64,000 bases of DNA from Caprimulgus europaeus. Its lineage: Eukaryota > Chordata > Aves > Caprimulgiformes > Caprimulgidae. The stretch's first letter is position 1. Every line of letters starts with the position of its first letter. A program made the position numbers and the translations under genes. Shown here one piece after another: positions 26,780 to 39,180 of this stretch. Location of the stretch: contig OU015525.1 of NCBI GenBank assembly GCA_907165065.1, positions 48,471,037 through 48,535,036 on the forward strand, in the 5' to 3' direction. The notes beneath the pieces were generated by a model, which made no database searches, had not been told where the DNA came from, and saw nothing but the letters and a program-made list of their open reading frames with translations.

Positions 26780-26951
26780 AGCCAAGCTATTGCATTTCTC
26801 TCTGGTGTAGCGAGGAGAGCAGACCGCTGCCGGGAGAGAGAAATATCGGAAGTGTGAGTTGGGGGAGAAAGGAGAAAAAGGGGAAAAAAAGGGGGGGGGG
26901 GAAAGGAGGGGAAAAAAAAAAAAAAAAAAAAGAGGGACACTGTCGGCTCCG
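26780..26951 (+). promoter_or_regulatory. KCTD1: Proposed core promoter and 5' UTR of the upstream KCTD1 first exon
   Basis: The segment lies at the left edge of a CpG island and directly before the Met-Phe-Gln exon. It has an ETS/GABPA-type site (CGGAAGTG at 26847-26854), no TATA box, and a 77-base pure purine run (26861-26937) ending 14 bases before the ATG. The transcription start cannot be fixed from sequence alone. The placement is inference from the exon and the base composition. Confidence 0.5.
26861..26937 (+). repeat. 77-base homopurine tract in the proposed 5' UTR
   Basis: Every base from 26861 to 26937 is A or G, including an 11-G run and a 20-A run. Such tracts can form triplex or G-rich structures and are prone to length change and sequencing error, so the exact run lengths should be treated with caution. 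Confidence 0.9.
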
Positions 26952-28265
26952 ATGTTCCAGGTAAGGGCTGCTCGGGATTGTTGTTGTTTGCAGCGGAGGG
27001 GCTCGGGCGCCGCTCGCTTCCACGCATGTGCCGGGCGCTCGCACCCCGCGCGGGGACGCGGAGCGGCCGCCTCGCCCGCCGCGCTCCCCCGCGCAACCGG
27101 CGCCCCCGCGCAGTGCCGCGCAGCGCCGCGGGGAGGCGAAAGGGAGGCGGGTGGGGGGGCCGGGCGGGGGCTCCTCCTTTCCCCACCGCCTCTCCACGGG
27201 GGTACACGGGGGGCGGTGTGCGCGTGGGGGGACTCATTTAATTTGCATGTGTGTATTTCCGCGCGGGGGTCCGTGGCCGGCATTGTTCTGCGGCGGGCAG
27301 CGGGAGGGGGCCGCCATTGTGTGTCTGGGTGTGTGTGAGTGGGAGCGGCAGGCACCTTCCCCCCCAACCCCGCGCCGCGCCCGCCCCGCCGTCCCTCCGC
27401 GGCACCCCCCCCGCTCCGGAGCCCCCGCGGCGCCCTTTGTTGCCGGGGCGGCGAAGGAAAGGGCGGCCCCGCGGCCCTTCCCCCACGCGGCCGGCGGGGC
27501 GAGGCGAGGCGGCGGGGCCGCGGGGCAGCGCCCGCCCTTCCTCCGCGCCGCCCGCTCGCCCGCCGCTGCGGGGCTGAGGCGCCGCCGTTGCTGGCAGCCG
27601 CGCGTGGCCGCGAGGGCTGAGGCGGCTGAGCCGCCGCGGTCGTTGGCGGCGGGACGGCGGTTGCCCCGCGAGGCTGCCCGCGCTGCCCCGTCCTCGGTGT
27701 CCGCCGCCGTCCCGGAAGAGAGCGAGCCGCCTCCGCCCAGTCACCCCCTCAAAAAAGCCGAAGCGCGCTGTCCGCCGCCTGGTTCCAATCAGCGAGACAC
27801 AAGTTTATCCGAGCGTGCCCGCGGGCACTGAGCGCTCGGACTGTTGGGGCAAATTAAAAATGGGCGAAACGCTTCCCCCTTCCCAGCGGTGGGGGCTGCT
27901 GAGAGAGGCCTCCGGTGCTTCCCGCCGACCGGCGGGGGAGGCCCGGGCAGCACCGCCCGGTGTGCGGGCGGGGGCGGGCGCTGTGGGGCCGGTGCCCGGA
28001 GCGGTTATTTCTGTTGTCACCAGCGCGGCGGAAAGGCTGCGCCCGAAACGCAACTTTCCATCCTCACCCTTCCCCGAGCGCCCGGGGCGGCGGGGAGGCT
28101 GCGGGGCGACCCGAGGAGGTTGGTCCCTTGCGCACGCCGAGTCCGGGGGGGGAGAGAAAGAAAAAAAAGTGTCATTTTTAATTGTTGCCGGTTGGGTTGA
28201 GGAGCGCCCGTGCGATCGATGCTCGCCCCGCAGGTCGGGGGCACCCAGTGAAACTTCCCCTCGCG
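26930..28265. promoter_or_regulatory. CpG island 1 (upstream KCTD1 promoter and start of first intron)
   Basis: Base composition changes abruptly from AT-rich to very GC-rich with dense CG dinucleotides, and returns to AT-rich near 28.27 kb. The island begins at the proposed Met-Phe-Gln exon and extends about 1.3 kb into the intron, the usual arrangement at a constitutive vertebrate promoter. Long open frames appear here on both strands only because GC-rich DNA has few stop codons. None shows domain-like sequence, and several end in poly-Pro, poly-Arg or poly-Gly. Confidence 0.88.
26952..26960 (+). CDS. KCTD1: KCTD1 short-isoform first coding exon (Met-Phe-Gln), partial gene
   Basis: ATG TTC CAG is followed at once by GTAAGG, a near-perfect donor, and lies at the start of a CpG island. 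An in-frame TAG at 26808 closes the frame upstream, with no other ATG in between. The exon ends in phase 0 on Gln, exactly like the long exon at 60530-62386, so either can join the same next exon. From memory, mammalian KCTD1 has a far-upstream promoter whose transcript starts with these residues before the common exon that contains the usual start Met. The Kozak context here is poor (C at -3), so many ribosomes may instead start at the Met in the next exon, giving a protein only a few residues shorter. The assignment rests on splice phase, CpG context and this recollection, not on an alignment. Confidence 0.62.
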
Positions 28266-28900
28266 CCTTCAAAATGACTGCGGTGATTGTGGTGTGTTAA
28301 TTACGCCCGAAGCACAACACCAAATGCTCCAGCACTCACTAGAGGTCCCTCTCAGAGCTGGCAGACGTTAGGGTACTTTCCGGTTGGGTTGTTGGTTTTT
28401 TTTTTTTTCCTTTTTTCCCCCACTTTCACTGTTTGACCAGCACTGAGTACTGCTGCAAACATCAGCGCATCGTACATTATTCAAACAAGGGTGCAAAAAA
28501 GATTTGCGACGTTTCTTTTTGTGCTCTTGCTGTTTGGGCATTGGTGGGACAGTTTACGTACACGTTCCTTTGCGCTCTAAAAAACTAATCTACATGGGAC
28601 TAATTTCATGCTGTAACTTACGAGTTTTGTTTGAAATACCCTCGCAGATTGCTGTCGTTGGGGCCAAGTTCCAAATTTTGTACTCACTTTTCTCATGTGA
28701 ATCCTGCCATGGAAGTAAACAGTGTGAAATTTGAATAAGGATTCCAGGCTATGGCTCATGGTTTTTAAAAGAAAAATATGCAGGCAAGAGAAAGCCGAGT
28801 ATTAAGATTGTAAGGAGTCAATAATGGTGCTGGAGGTGACTAAAAATGATCGATCCCCAGCAATTTTTATATCCAGACCATGTTAGGGAACTAAATAGTC
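26961..28900 (+). other. KCTD1: KCTD1 first intron, CpG-island part and its edge
   Basis: The donor GTAAGG begins the intron. GC-rich sequence continues to about 28.27 kb, followed by AT-rich DNA with a T-rich tract near 28390-28420. No internal exon is recognisable. Long open frames on both strands are composition artefacts. Confidence 0.55.
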
Positions 28901-28914
28901 CCCCTGATCTTCAT

Positions 28915-29035
28915 GTATTACAAGCAGTATTATCACCATTTTACGGATGGAGAAACTGAGAAATAAAAAGAAGGTCACTGACTTGCCTAAAGCCATATAG
29001 CAAATAAGAGATAGATCTGGAATCAGCTAGGACAG
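28915..29035 (-). mobile_element. MIR SINE (inverted)
   Basis: The + strand shows the reverse complement of the MIR core: TATTATCACCATTTTACGGA, GGAGAAACTGAGAAA, then GACTTGCCTAAAGCCATATAGCAA. All MIR hallmarks are in the expected order, at the divergence expected for an ancient SINE. Confidence 0.8.
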
Positions 29036-29272
29036 ATTTAGATCTCTTGCTGAGTTGCACTGCGGTAACCATTGATTTCAGTGGAGTTCTTCTGGATTTA
29101 AGTCAGATTCGGACCTTAGGTGTTGCTCTGTCCCTTAGAAACACTGTCTTCATCTAAATTCCGTTTTGAACATGACTGAAATAGATGCAAGATTTTGAGG
29201 GGAATATTTGTTGTACATCTAGTTTCTAAAAGACAAAGCGCTATGAAACTTTAGGACTATGTCTTTTGATTG

Positions 29273-29294
29273 CCCCCCCCCCCCCCCCCCCCCC
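29273..29294 (+). repeat. Poly(C) run of 22
   Basis: 22 consecutive C bases. Runs of this length are rare and are length-unstable in sequencing. Confidence 0.9.
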
Positions 29295-30107
29295 ATTACA
29301 GTTTTGTCTGTCCCATCAGCATAGTTCCCTAGTTGTTTTTTAGTATTGTTGGGAGGGTTTTATGAACAATTTCCTCAAAAGTCTAGTGCAGCTTGTGTTA
29401 CTGGTTTCCAAGAAGTCCTTCTCACTAGATGTCTCTGAATGAAGCCTTCAGTTTTGTGTCAGCACAATCTGAGAACAAATGATTTTGCATGAGGAAGACT
29501 TCCATTCATTGTGGGAAGAAATGAAAAATTGCATGACCGTGGTATATAAAAAAGCCAGCCTTTCCCCTGCATAGAGGGAAGGCTGCATGTAGAAGACTTA
29601 CTCCCATAGGCTCTTTATTGGATTATGATAAGTTTACCTATGGAGAAAGTGTGATGTGAAAGGAAATACTCGCTGATCATAACAAATGTGAGTATGCTAT
29701 TCAAAGTGGGGTCTCTCACAATTTAACAAAATATCAAATCTGCCAGTCACAGTCAGACAGCATTTCTCATGAGCCCAGCTGGGAAGGAATGATAATTTCT
29801 GCTTTCTGTATTCCAACTACTTTAGAAACATTTTCAGGATACCATAAAACAGACACAGATGCACAGATTGTGATTATGGTGCTTTACTGTTCATTTATTA
29901 ATGTGTGTATATGCAAACTGCCACCACTAAAGCCTAATGCAAAGTTCCTGCTTTCATGTAACTCATCATCAGTTCGACTAAGGTGCTGGTACTTGCGAGA
30001 GCTCCCAGTCTCCTGGTGTTGCTAACACCCCTGCAACGAGGGTCTGACCCCACATCTTAATGTGTAACAGAGACATAAAACATGGGTGTAATTAAGGATA
30101 TATTACG

Positions 30108-30135
30108 CACACACACACACAGACACACACACACA
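30108..30135 (+). repeat. CA microsatellite
   Basis: (CA)n with one CAGA interruption. Confidence 0.9.
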
Positions 30136-33100
30136 ATTTTAGTTTATATGTCTCTGAAATAGCATATAGGTGGGAATTAGCCCCACAGACTGTATCTGGT
30201 TTGTTTAAGACCATGTGCTCACTCTGTCTGAGCCAAGTTTTAAATGTCAGAGCTTTAGCAGCCTTTTCCGTGTTCTGTGCAGTAAACTACTGTGCCTCAC
30301 TTGCAGTGTGTGTTCAACTCTTCTCTGGTACCAGAGGAAAAATAATGTCTATCAGAAGCAAATTCTAGCGGAGATGCCTGCTGTTACTTATTTTGGATCC
30401 TTTTACACTGCAGCAGCAGAGCCAAGTTGGATCTCCTTCCAGGAAACAAAATTAGCTAGTTGTTGTTTTTTTCTGACAGAAACATAATTCTTACATTAAA
30501 CGGAATCTCTTCTGTTGGTCTGTGTTGCACTTATGTTTTCTTTTTACAGCCTGGGTGAAATTCATCTCTGGTATAGTGCCATTGACTTCTGTGTTGTTTC
30601 ACAAAGAATTAATTTGCCTTCCTGTGTTAAAATACAGATTTTTGTTGTCCTGCTTTCCACACGGTACAATTTCAATTTTTTTTTTCAGTTTCAAGGAGAA
30701 AAATATAAAATGCACATCTTCATTTTTATTTTGTCCAACTTCACTACTTGTGCAGGCAGAGGTACCTCTTCTTTCACTACTTCTCTGGTAAATTAAATTG
30801 AATATATACGCATACATTTAGAGAATGTCTGTAGGTGGGAGGAGGGAGTAACTACTATCTTCCTAGATTATAATACCTTAAAACAAATTTTTATGTATGT
30901 GAAAGCAATTAGCACATAATATATTGATGATGTATGTTGTAGCTTTAATAATCTTGGGTTCTCGAATGTGTATTTTAATCTTGCTTTTGATCCAGAAGTC
31001 AAATAAACAACATCCTATATCCAACTGAACCAAAGTTGATGCTGTTGCACGTTCAGTTGTTGTAAGCCTGTGTTTATGAAATGAGCGGCTCACCTGATAA
31101 CCTTTTCCCAACAGCTCTTCATCGGGCTGGCTACCCTCACTGGCAATGGGAGTTCAGGGTTTGATGTGGTCGGCAGGTTAGCGCAAATGCGGCTTTGCAG
31201 GTGGTTTGTGTGTAGCCAAAGTCTACGGGTGAGGGATGCAAACCTTTGAAGTGCTTGTTGGGGCAAAGGACAACTCATCCTGACAAATTACTTAGTGGCT
31301 TTTACTCAACTGGTTTTCCTTGCCCAACATGCTCATAAATAAGGAACAGCCTTTAAAAAAAAAAAAAAACCAACCACAAAAGGTTAAACTGCACGGCAGG
31401 TTTGCCCCACGATGACGGGAAACGAGTTCTGTCTCGCTGCTGTCAATGGCTCTTTCTGCTTCTGATTCTCAAACAAGACCTTCACAATTGTGGTCGTTCC
31501 CCCTCAGCCAGCATTTGTGACTCAGTTCTGCCTCAAACCTTGGGTTCAGTTTAGACATTTATGGGTTTTCCTTTATTTTCACTGGCATAATTCAGGATTA
31601 TTTGCAGAATAGCTCACATGTGGGGCTGTAACTGATAGTATGTAGGCTCAGGCATGTGCACTCCATTCCTGACTCTCTGTTAGTGTGGTTGCCTCTATCA
31701 GACAGGCACCTGGTGTGGGGACAAAAGTGTCTCCTACTGCTGTAGCAGGTTTTGCCAGACCTCACCTGTCATAGCTTTTAGTTTTCACAGAGAACTGTGA
31801 AGCCACATTGTGATTTGGTCAGACAGAGATGATGGGAGATTGTCTCGGGCAAAGTATTTCTAGCAGACACAAGGAAATGTCAATATTTCAGTGCAAGGCA
31901 CAGGCAAAACCTAATCTAGAGCACGGTGTGCACCTCTGAGCACCCATCTTTTGAGAAAGGTGAACTTCAGCTGGAACCATGGCTAGAAGGATGATCAGGG
32001 AATGGAGTGTTTGTCTTGTGAAAGGAGATTAGAAGAGGCTTGAAAGTCCACGTTAGCAAAGTGTAGTCTGGAAAGTGATATGGCTGTTCCCTGTAAATAC
32101 ATACAGGTAGTGAATCCCAGAGAGGAGAAGTAACTGTTCAGGCTAAACAAAAATAAATGTGAATATGAAGTGGCCCTGTTTAGGCAGTAGTTTCCAAGAG
32201 CACTGTCTGATAGATTATCTAGAAGATTCAGCATTGAAAGTGAGACCTTGAATTTGGTAATACTCTACTTTGGTCATATCTTTAAAACCTGGGCTACTTG
32301 GAGAATATTTGCCAAAAAAAAGCACTATTAGCCCTTTACCTCAGTAACCTTACCTGCACAGTTCCAATAGGCTATAGCTAAGTTTTTTCATGAACATTTC
32401 TGTCAGGGGAGAAGAGGTTTAGTTTTTTCAAAGAAAAAATACATTTTAATATATATTTTTAAAATCTAACAAAAAGCAATTTGATATTCTTTTACAAAAC
32501 TGAAACCAGACCTTTCTCATACCTGAAAACCATTGTTTATTTTGAATTTTCTTGAGACATAAATTTGAAAAAAAACAAACTGATTTTTTCACAGAAGAAA
32601 AATCCTTAGTTGATGTCTGGTTTATGGTCAGTGAAAATTTTGCATCTTTGTCAGTGGGAGGAATTTCTGAATTGCTCTTTAAATAATCTTAATCTTTTAT
32701 TTCTTCTTTGTTCCAGCTGCAAAACTATTTCTTTTTCTATAGTTCTTATTTTTTTCTGTGTTAGACCTTTAATACTTACAGTTTTCCTCTGTTTATTTAT
32801 TTAGTGGCGTTCACTTTATTTTCATCATACTCTATAACAAGGAGAGGAGAGATTTAATAAAGAAACATGAGCAATGAGCCCTTTTTTCTTTTCCTCACCT
32901 TCTTACAAACATTAACTTAAAAGCATCCTCTTCATCATCCAATCACCCAGCAAACTTTGTATGTGCTAGTTTACTTGTATACCCAGCTTGTCAGTCCTGG
33001 TGGAGAAGGACCGTCTCTCCTGCTGCACCAGAGCACTGCAGGTATTCAGCAAGTAATTAATAATAGCTCCTGCTATCAGTGTTGCCAGAGGAGCAGGGGG

Positions 33101-34947
33101 AAGAGAGGAGAGGAGTGGCGGACATTGAGAACATATAAATAACTGTCAGAAACTGAACTATCCAGGGGCTGCTGAAGTAGCTAAAAGTTACGGCAAAGTG
33201 CTTTTATGAAATAAAACCAGCTTTATTTTCTTGTGTGAGCAGAACCTGGCAGTGGCATTAGATGGAGGAGGTGCTGTGCATATCACCTCTTACAAAGGAA
33301 GGATGGGCCCAACATGACCCCACAGGCATCGAGGGAGGGAGGAGTGTTGTGGTCACCCAGACCCAGAGGAAGGAATTAAATGGGGATCTCTGACTAAAAA
33401 ACTGGTGTTGGTCTCCCCAAGGTGTATTGCTTTCTAAACAAGCCAAGTCTTACCTAGAGGTTTACTGAAGATGTCCTAAGAGAGATTGGTGGTCCATCCA
33501 CTCAGCACGGGAACTAGTGCTGAAAAATTCAGAGGATCATTATAATTTCTGTAGTCCATTATGTACCCATTATACCAAACACTTTTCTAAACAGTGAAGA
33601 GAGAGAATCCATGCACTAATGGCCACTCACACAGAGTAAACAGACCTTCCTAGCTTGCCAGAAACAAGTATTTATCTGTAGCAAGCCTGTTCTGCTGTGA
33701 GTGGTATGGCAGGAAGGGTGTTAGACAGGCTTGGCCTCTGTGTCAGAGGGGGCCTTAAGGGTGATGTCAAGGTGGTGACTGTAGGTGAAGGCATGAAGGC
33801 GACTATAGGAGAAAATGAAAAATGGGCAGACTAGATGGACAGAGGATAATTTACACCCTGATTATCAAAGGAAGCTCAGATATGTGGGAAGTTAGGGATA
33901 GCCTGGAAGACTGGTAAAAATCAGCAGATGCAGCACCAAGAGAGGGATTCAAAGACCGTCAAAAAGGAGAGCTGGACAATAAAGGCTCCATTCTGTGTAG
34001 ATAAACCAAAGGCTGATAGATTTATCCTAGACATCCAAGCGGCAGTCATTAACGAGATCCAGGTGGGATCTTACATGGATCTGCAGCTTGGCTCTGGAGA
34101 AAAGGAAAGCAGTGGAGTTTGGAGGTGGCTGCAGATGTGAGCTGAGGGGAAAAGAACAAGATGGTGCAACCTTCCTTACCCTCCAGCTTTTCCTTTCAGT
34201 GGCCTCTGTAGTACAAAGACATCTTGGTGTTCCTGGAGGCAAAATGAGAGCATTATTTTTGCTATCAACAGAAAACTGAATTTCTGGGGCTCTTGGTGCT
34301 GTTCTGAGGAAGAGGCTTCCTCAAAAATGTGTAGGCAGGAGTGTTCCTGGTTTGAGGACATATAAGAAAGCAGCTGCAGTCTTTGCTGGGCCTTCTGCAC
34401 TCAGGGAGGTAAGACTTCATCAAGAATAAAAAAAGTTAGCTCTTTCTCAGGGAAAGAGGTTGTTCTTTCAGGGGAAAACTGTAGCTTTGAAGAAGTATTT
34501 GCTTTAGCTCAAAAATCTGTATTTATTACTGGGTACATACAGTCTTTCCTTTTTTTCCTTCATCTTCTTGAACTATTTACATCTATGCCTTGCAACTGAG
34601 AGTTCCACGGGTTGCTTAAGAGATAAGCTGAAGAGTGATATCCTTATGCACTTATAAGCTAATGGCTTTTTAAATTCCATTAGATGCCCTCTTATTTTAT
34701 GAAGGGCATCTGATTTCTTCTTCACACCATTCATTATTTTCTATACCGCAATTCTATCATCTTTTACTGTTTTCCTTTCTAAATGAAATAGTTCTGGTCT
34801 TAATCTTTTTGTTTAGAAATACCCCCACATGTCTCTAATAATTTTTGTTGCCTCTGGCTATCTTGTGTAGCTATCTAGCACTCCCATCATTGCATCTCAC
34901 TGGATCTTTTAAAGCTAGTTCCAAAGTCATTAGTGTGAAGGAGACTG
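30136..34947 (+). other. KCTD1: KCTD1 first intron, nothing coding recognised
   Basis: AT-rich intronic DNA. Short open frames (for example 30515-30796) are hydrophobic because of T-rich codons and are not convincing. A poly(A) run lies near 31352-31368. The purine-rich segment at 33.7-34.1 kb has an old-repeat look but no family signature. Confidence 0.5.
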
Positions 34948-35045
34948 AAGGATGGTCTTGTGGTTAAAGTACATCACCAGGAGTCCAAAGTTTTGCTTAC
35001 AGATCTCCTGCCCTATGACCTTGGACTAATCACTCAGCAGCAGAG
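34948..35045 (+). mobile_element. MIR SINE
   Basis: MIR order is visible: TCTTGTGGTTAAAGTACATC, CAGGAGTCCAAAG, then ATGACCTTGGACTAATCACTC, matching the head and core of MIR with many substitutions. Confidence 0.6.
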
Positions 35046-38000
35046 ATCCCAGTTTTTTTTTCTAGTCCCAGGAAACAGTATGGGGGAATTTAAAGCAAAA
35101 TATGTTAAGTGTTTCTTTATGCCCGGATGGAAATTACAGAAGCACAAACATATTAAATGTAGTAGTTTCAATTGTTTTTCCACGAGGTAGCTGCATGTGT
35201 ATTGAAATTTGTAACTTTCTCCCTAACTGTTGATTGTATGGCGCTTGGCTGTTTTCTGTTTGTTACACTGCTCCCCAAACAAATTCAATTAAGTCATTTC
35301 TTTTTGGTTTTTTTATGGTGAACTTCATATGGAAAGTATGAGTTACAAACAACTTGGGCCAAACAGACACATGGCTTTCATGCATCCTTGGGGACTTGGA
35401 AAGGCAGCACAGTCCTGCTGAAAGTGAAAAACAGAATCAAATTCCGATCTTTTACATGTAGGACATGGCCTGTTCCTGGGAGGCAGTGGGTAGTCCTCAC
35501 TCCTACTCGTACTTCCCACATGTGGGATCAAGACTAAGGTATTGCTGGCTTGTCTCCTCTCTAAATGAACTAATTATCCACAACCTGTCAAGCCTCTCAC
35601 AAGAGACGTAAGATTCACCCATCTGGTTCCCTCCTCTGACGCTTGCAGCTAGGCCTGTCTGTTACATATTTCTAGCACCTCTATCACTCTCCAAAAGCCC
35701 TCTTCAGGTCTGGGGCACCTCACTGCCTTGGTGTGTCATTCGGTGCCTCATCGTTTCTGGCACACAGGAGCCTGCAACACTGCAGCTGGGCGTGCACTGC
35801 TGTCACAGCCCCACACTCCAAGGGATCTCACAGCAAACACGTTCCCAGATGTCATCGCTTGCTGCAAAACAGTCATGTCTCAAGCACTGGGATAGGAGAT
35901 CTCTGAAGTTTCTGAACTATTAAACCTACTTTTTAAAAAATATCTTATGCCACAAAAGGTGCTAAAATACTCTTCTTTGACAGGATGCTACTCCACCAGA
36001 ACAGCAAAGGCAAGATGCTTAGATATTTGTAGCAGAAAACTAAGCATAACAGAATTCCGATTTAAACAGCATTGTTTTGTCTGCTGGTTATCCTCCTAGG
36101 CCTGTCCCTCCTTTTTTTGCCTTGATGTCCCTCTTTCCTTTTGTAAGCAGCTACTACTCCTGTGAATACCCCAGATGGCATTGCTTGCTCCTTTTGCTGG
36201 CTGACTCCAGCCTCTGCACACATTCCCATGCAAGCCCTGGGAAGTTCGATATTCCTCTGATCTCTTTGAAAAGAGGCCAGTCCTACAAGACTCTCTTGAT
36301 AACCCCAATCTTGTCAATAGGCCTGTTTGTGTGATTAAGGATAACACCTAAGGATGCTCAGCAATTTTGGAGCATCACAAATCTTTGCAGCTTTAAAAGA
36401 GGAAAAGGGTGGTTTGCCCTTTGGTGGGGCTTGGAGGATTTTGTTTCCCTTCTGCCTTGTAGCTGGCATTTTGTCAGAGCTTTCTGCTCACTAGCATTCC
36501 CATGACACGTGAACACACTCAAAGAAAAATTTCCTGTGAGAAATCAGTGGGCTTCATTAAATTTTCAAAGTTTAGAGCTGTGTTCTTCTCTGCCCCTCTC
36601 CATGGGCAGCTGGCCCTGCCAAGTTCTCATTGCTTATGTGAACACTTGATAAATCTCACTGTGGACTACATTTGCTCTTTCACTGAAGCAGTTATCACAC
36701 ACATTTCCCTAACACTTTAAAATTATGCCTGCCAAACATTTTCTGATGTAAAGTTAAAAGTCATCTATTACTGAAGTGATTTTTTCAGTCCTTGTGGGCA
36801 TGTTTTTCTTTCCTTTTTTTTTTTTTTATGTAGTTCAGATAGTTTCAGGCTCTTTTAAACAGGCTGCCAAGGGTCAGTTTCAAAGTGTATATATTTTTTT
36901 AATTTTCTGTGCCCTAAAAATATGTTGGTGCTATTCTTCTCTTTTATACATCTCCTTTTAAAGCTGAAGTCAAGTGAATGTAATGTTGCCTTGCTGCCAA
37001 GGCCACAGAGAACTTCATATAAAACTGGAAGTTCCTTCTTCCTCTCCCATGCAGGTCTCAGTCCTGCACTTACACCAGGAAGGATGCTTTTCCCATTGAC
37101 TTCAGTTAGCCACTGCCAAAGAGGCCCCATATCACTGTGCAAAGTCAATGACACTTTCTGAAGTGGCCTCCTCTGGGTATGGTGGCACTCGTGCTGACTG
37201 TGCTCCTGAGGTGTCCAAACCAGGGATGTGGCTTGAAGGGTGTGCAGCTCCCACCTGGCCGCCACGGCAGCTCACATGGAAGGGGAGCAGGATCTTGCCT
37301 AGGGCAGAGCTGGGATGGGACTAGATCAGGCATCCAGATTTGAAAAACTTCCACAGTTGGGTTGGATCTATCTGGATCTGGTTGCAGCTTTGCAGTCTAA
37401 TGATTGAATGTCGTTTATGGCCAGCCTCTATATGCAAATCCTTTGTTCGTATTCAGAGCTGTGCCTGACCCTTTCCTCATTTTTCCCTCTTTTCACCTCC
37501 TATATTGATCATACTCCTGTTCCCAGAGTATGAGCAGAAGGCAAGATGTCACTTCTTTCCCTCTGATCCTCTCGTTATCCCCTCCTCAGTGCTCCTGGCA
37601 TTTTTCTTTAAATGCCTCTTTTCTTCCTCTAGGCTCCAGAGCTGTGTGTGGTTTTTGAAACTGATTAAAGCAGTTTGTCCTACCATGGCAGGGAGATGCT
37701 AAAACAAAGCATATGTGCCTCTTGGTTTTAAACTAGGGTTTTCCTTACTCTTTTCCCAGTTTCTTGTTTAGCAAACATGGTTAAACAGGATCATGGTGCA
37801 AAAAAAGCAAAGCAACTCCTTCCACCCTGGAGAGCACCAGCCTGATAACACATCCAGCTTTTTTCTAAAACCCTGCTAGTGCCCTTGAACTTACTGAAGC
37901 ATGCTCCAGCATCAAATGGTCTGACCAAGTTGAATTTGTCATTTCCCTTCAAAGTGCCTTGGCAGGACCTTTATTTGAAGTTGCAATTGTCAGTTGTTTA

Positions 38001-39099
38001 TGTCACAGCTGCATTTTGTGCAGTATCTGGAAGTGTAGAAACTTTGGGTTTGGGCCAGTCTGAAATAAAGAAGCTAATGCAAAAGCCCTCCACTGCAGTA
38101 AAACACATGCAAAACATCATACAAAGCTTTCTAGGGTGGAGATGGTAGAAATCTAATAGCTAGCTAACACTTAAACTGCACTGCAATTAAAATATAATCC
38201 TTTAAATTTCTTGCATTTGGAGGGAGCAGAGGGCTGGAAAGGTACAGAGAAGGAAGCAGGTCGGAAGTGAAGATATTACAATCCTTGACCTCAACATGGA
38301 ACTACTTAAGCATACCGTAATTGCATCACAGAAGGTATGCATACCCTGAAACCAAAAAGGAAGCAGGAAGGCAAGAAAAAACAAACACAGTATGATGAAC
38401 CAAACAGGTAACCTTCAGGAAAAGGAAATCTAGTGCTGGCTAACCCGAAAGAAAGGAACGCAAACTGGCAAGGAAAAATGAAAGATGGGAAACAGGAGGA
38501 ATGAGAGGAAATTTCAAGTGCAAACAGACACATTTCTGCAAGCCAATGAGAAATATAAATATTTGAAAGAGAATTAGTCAATTTGCTGGATCAAAGGAGC
38601 AATTAAAAAATGACAAGGGTATTGCTGAGACTACATTATATCCTCCCATCAGTCCTTATTGGTTGGAAATACATTCACTCTCTACATATTTTATTTAATT
38701 ACTAAAGATTAGGGCCTGTCAGACATTGAGGTATCAGAAGAGAAACTGCAGGATTGACATGCTGAAGTAACAAACCTCCCAGAGCAGATGGCGTAAATCA
38801 AGGCTGATAGCTGTTAACAAAATCATGCAAGTTTCCCTTAAAAGTAGACTATTCTACTATACCATATCAATGGAACGTGACATGTTTTTTACTTTAAAAC
38901 CAAGATCATCTCAGCTACATTAAAAAGAAAGGAAGGTTGACATATAAGTTAGTGAGTTATAAAACCTAGACATGAGCTTGATGCTAAGCATGACTGATCC
39001 AGTAACAGAAAAGCATGCCTTTTTTAGCTTCCTAAAAAAAACCTTGAAGTATCTCAATGAAGCCATGGATTACGAAGAACCATTTAATATAAACTGTAG
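35046..39099 (+). other. KCTD1: KCTD1 first intron, nothing coding recognised
   Basis: Intronic AT-rich DNA with a T run near 36815-36828. The segment near 37050-37110 contains a CCATTGACTTCAG motif shared with 29071 and 30581 and may be an unnamed ancient repeat. Open frames of up to about 136 codons show no domain. Confidence 0.5.
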
Positions 39100-39180
39100 A
39101 TGACATTTCAGGAAGTCTTTGATAACTTTTCTCACAAGGTGCTCTTAAGAAAATCTAGCGGTCATGAGGTGAGATGCAAA
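39100..39180 (+). mobile_element. LINE reverse-transcriptase relic
   Basis: One frame reads FQEVFDNFSHKVLLRK, which aligns with the LINE RT block LDFxKAFDxVSHKVLLxKL. Just upstream, in another frame, VDDI fits the residues that normally precede this block, implying a frameshift. No other RT block is recognised nearby, so family and extent are uncertain. Confidence 0.45.

Noticed and set aside
26750-28300. Several open frames of 100-267 codons on both strands in CpG island 1
   Set aside because: They are composition artefacts: Pro/Arg/Gly/Ala runs, overlapping in many frames. Only the three-codon exon with its donor is supported.
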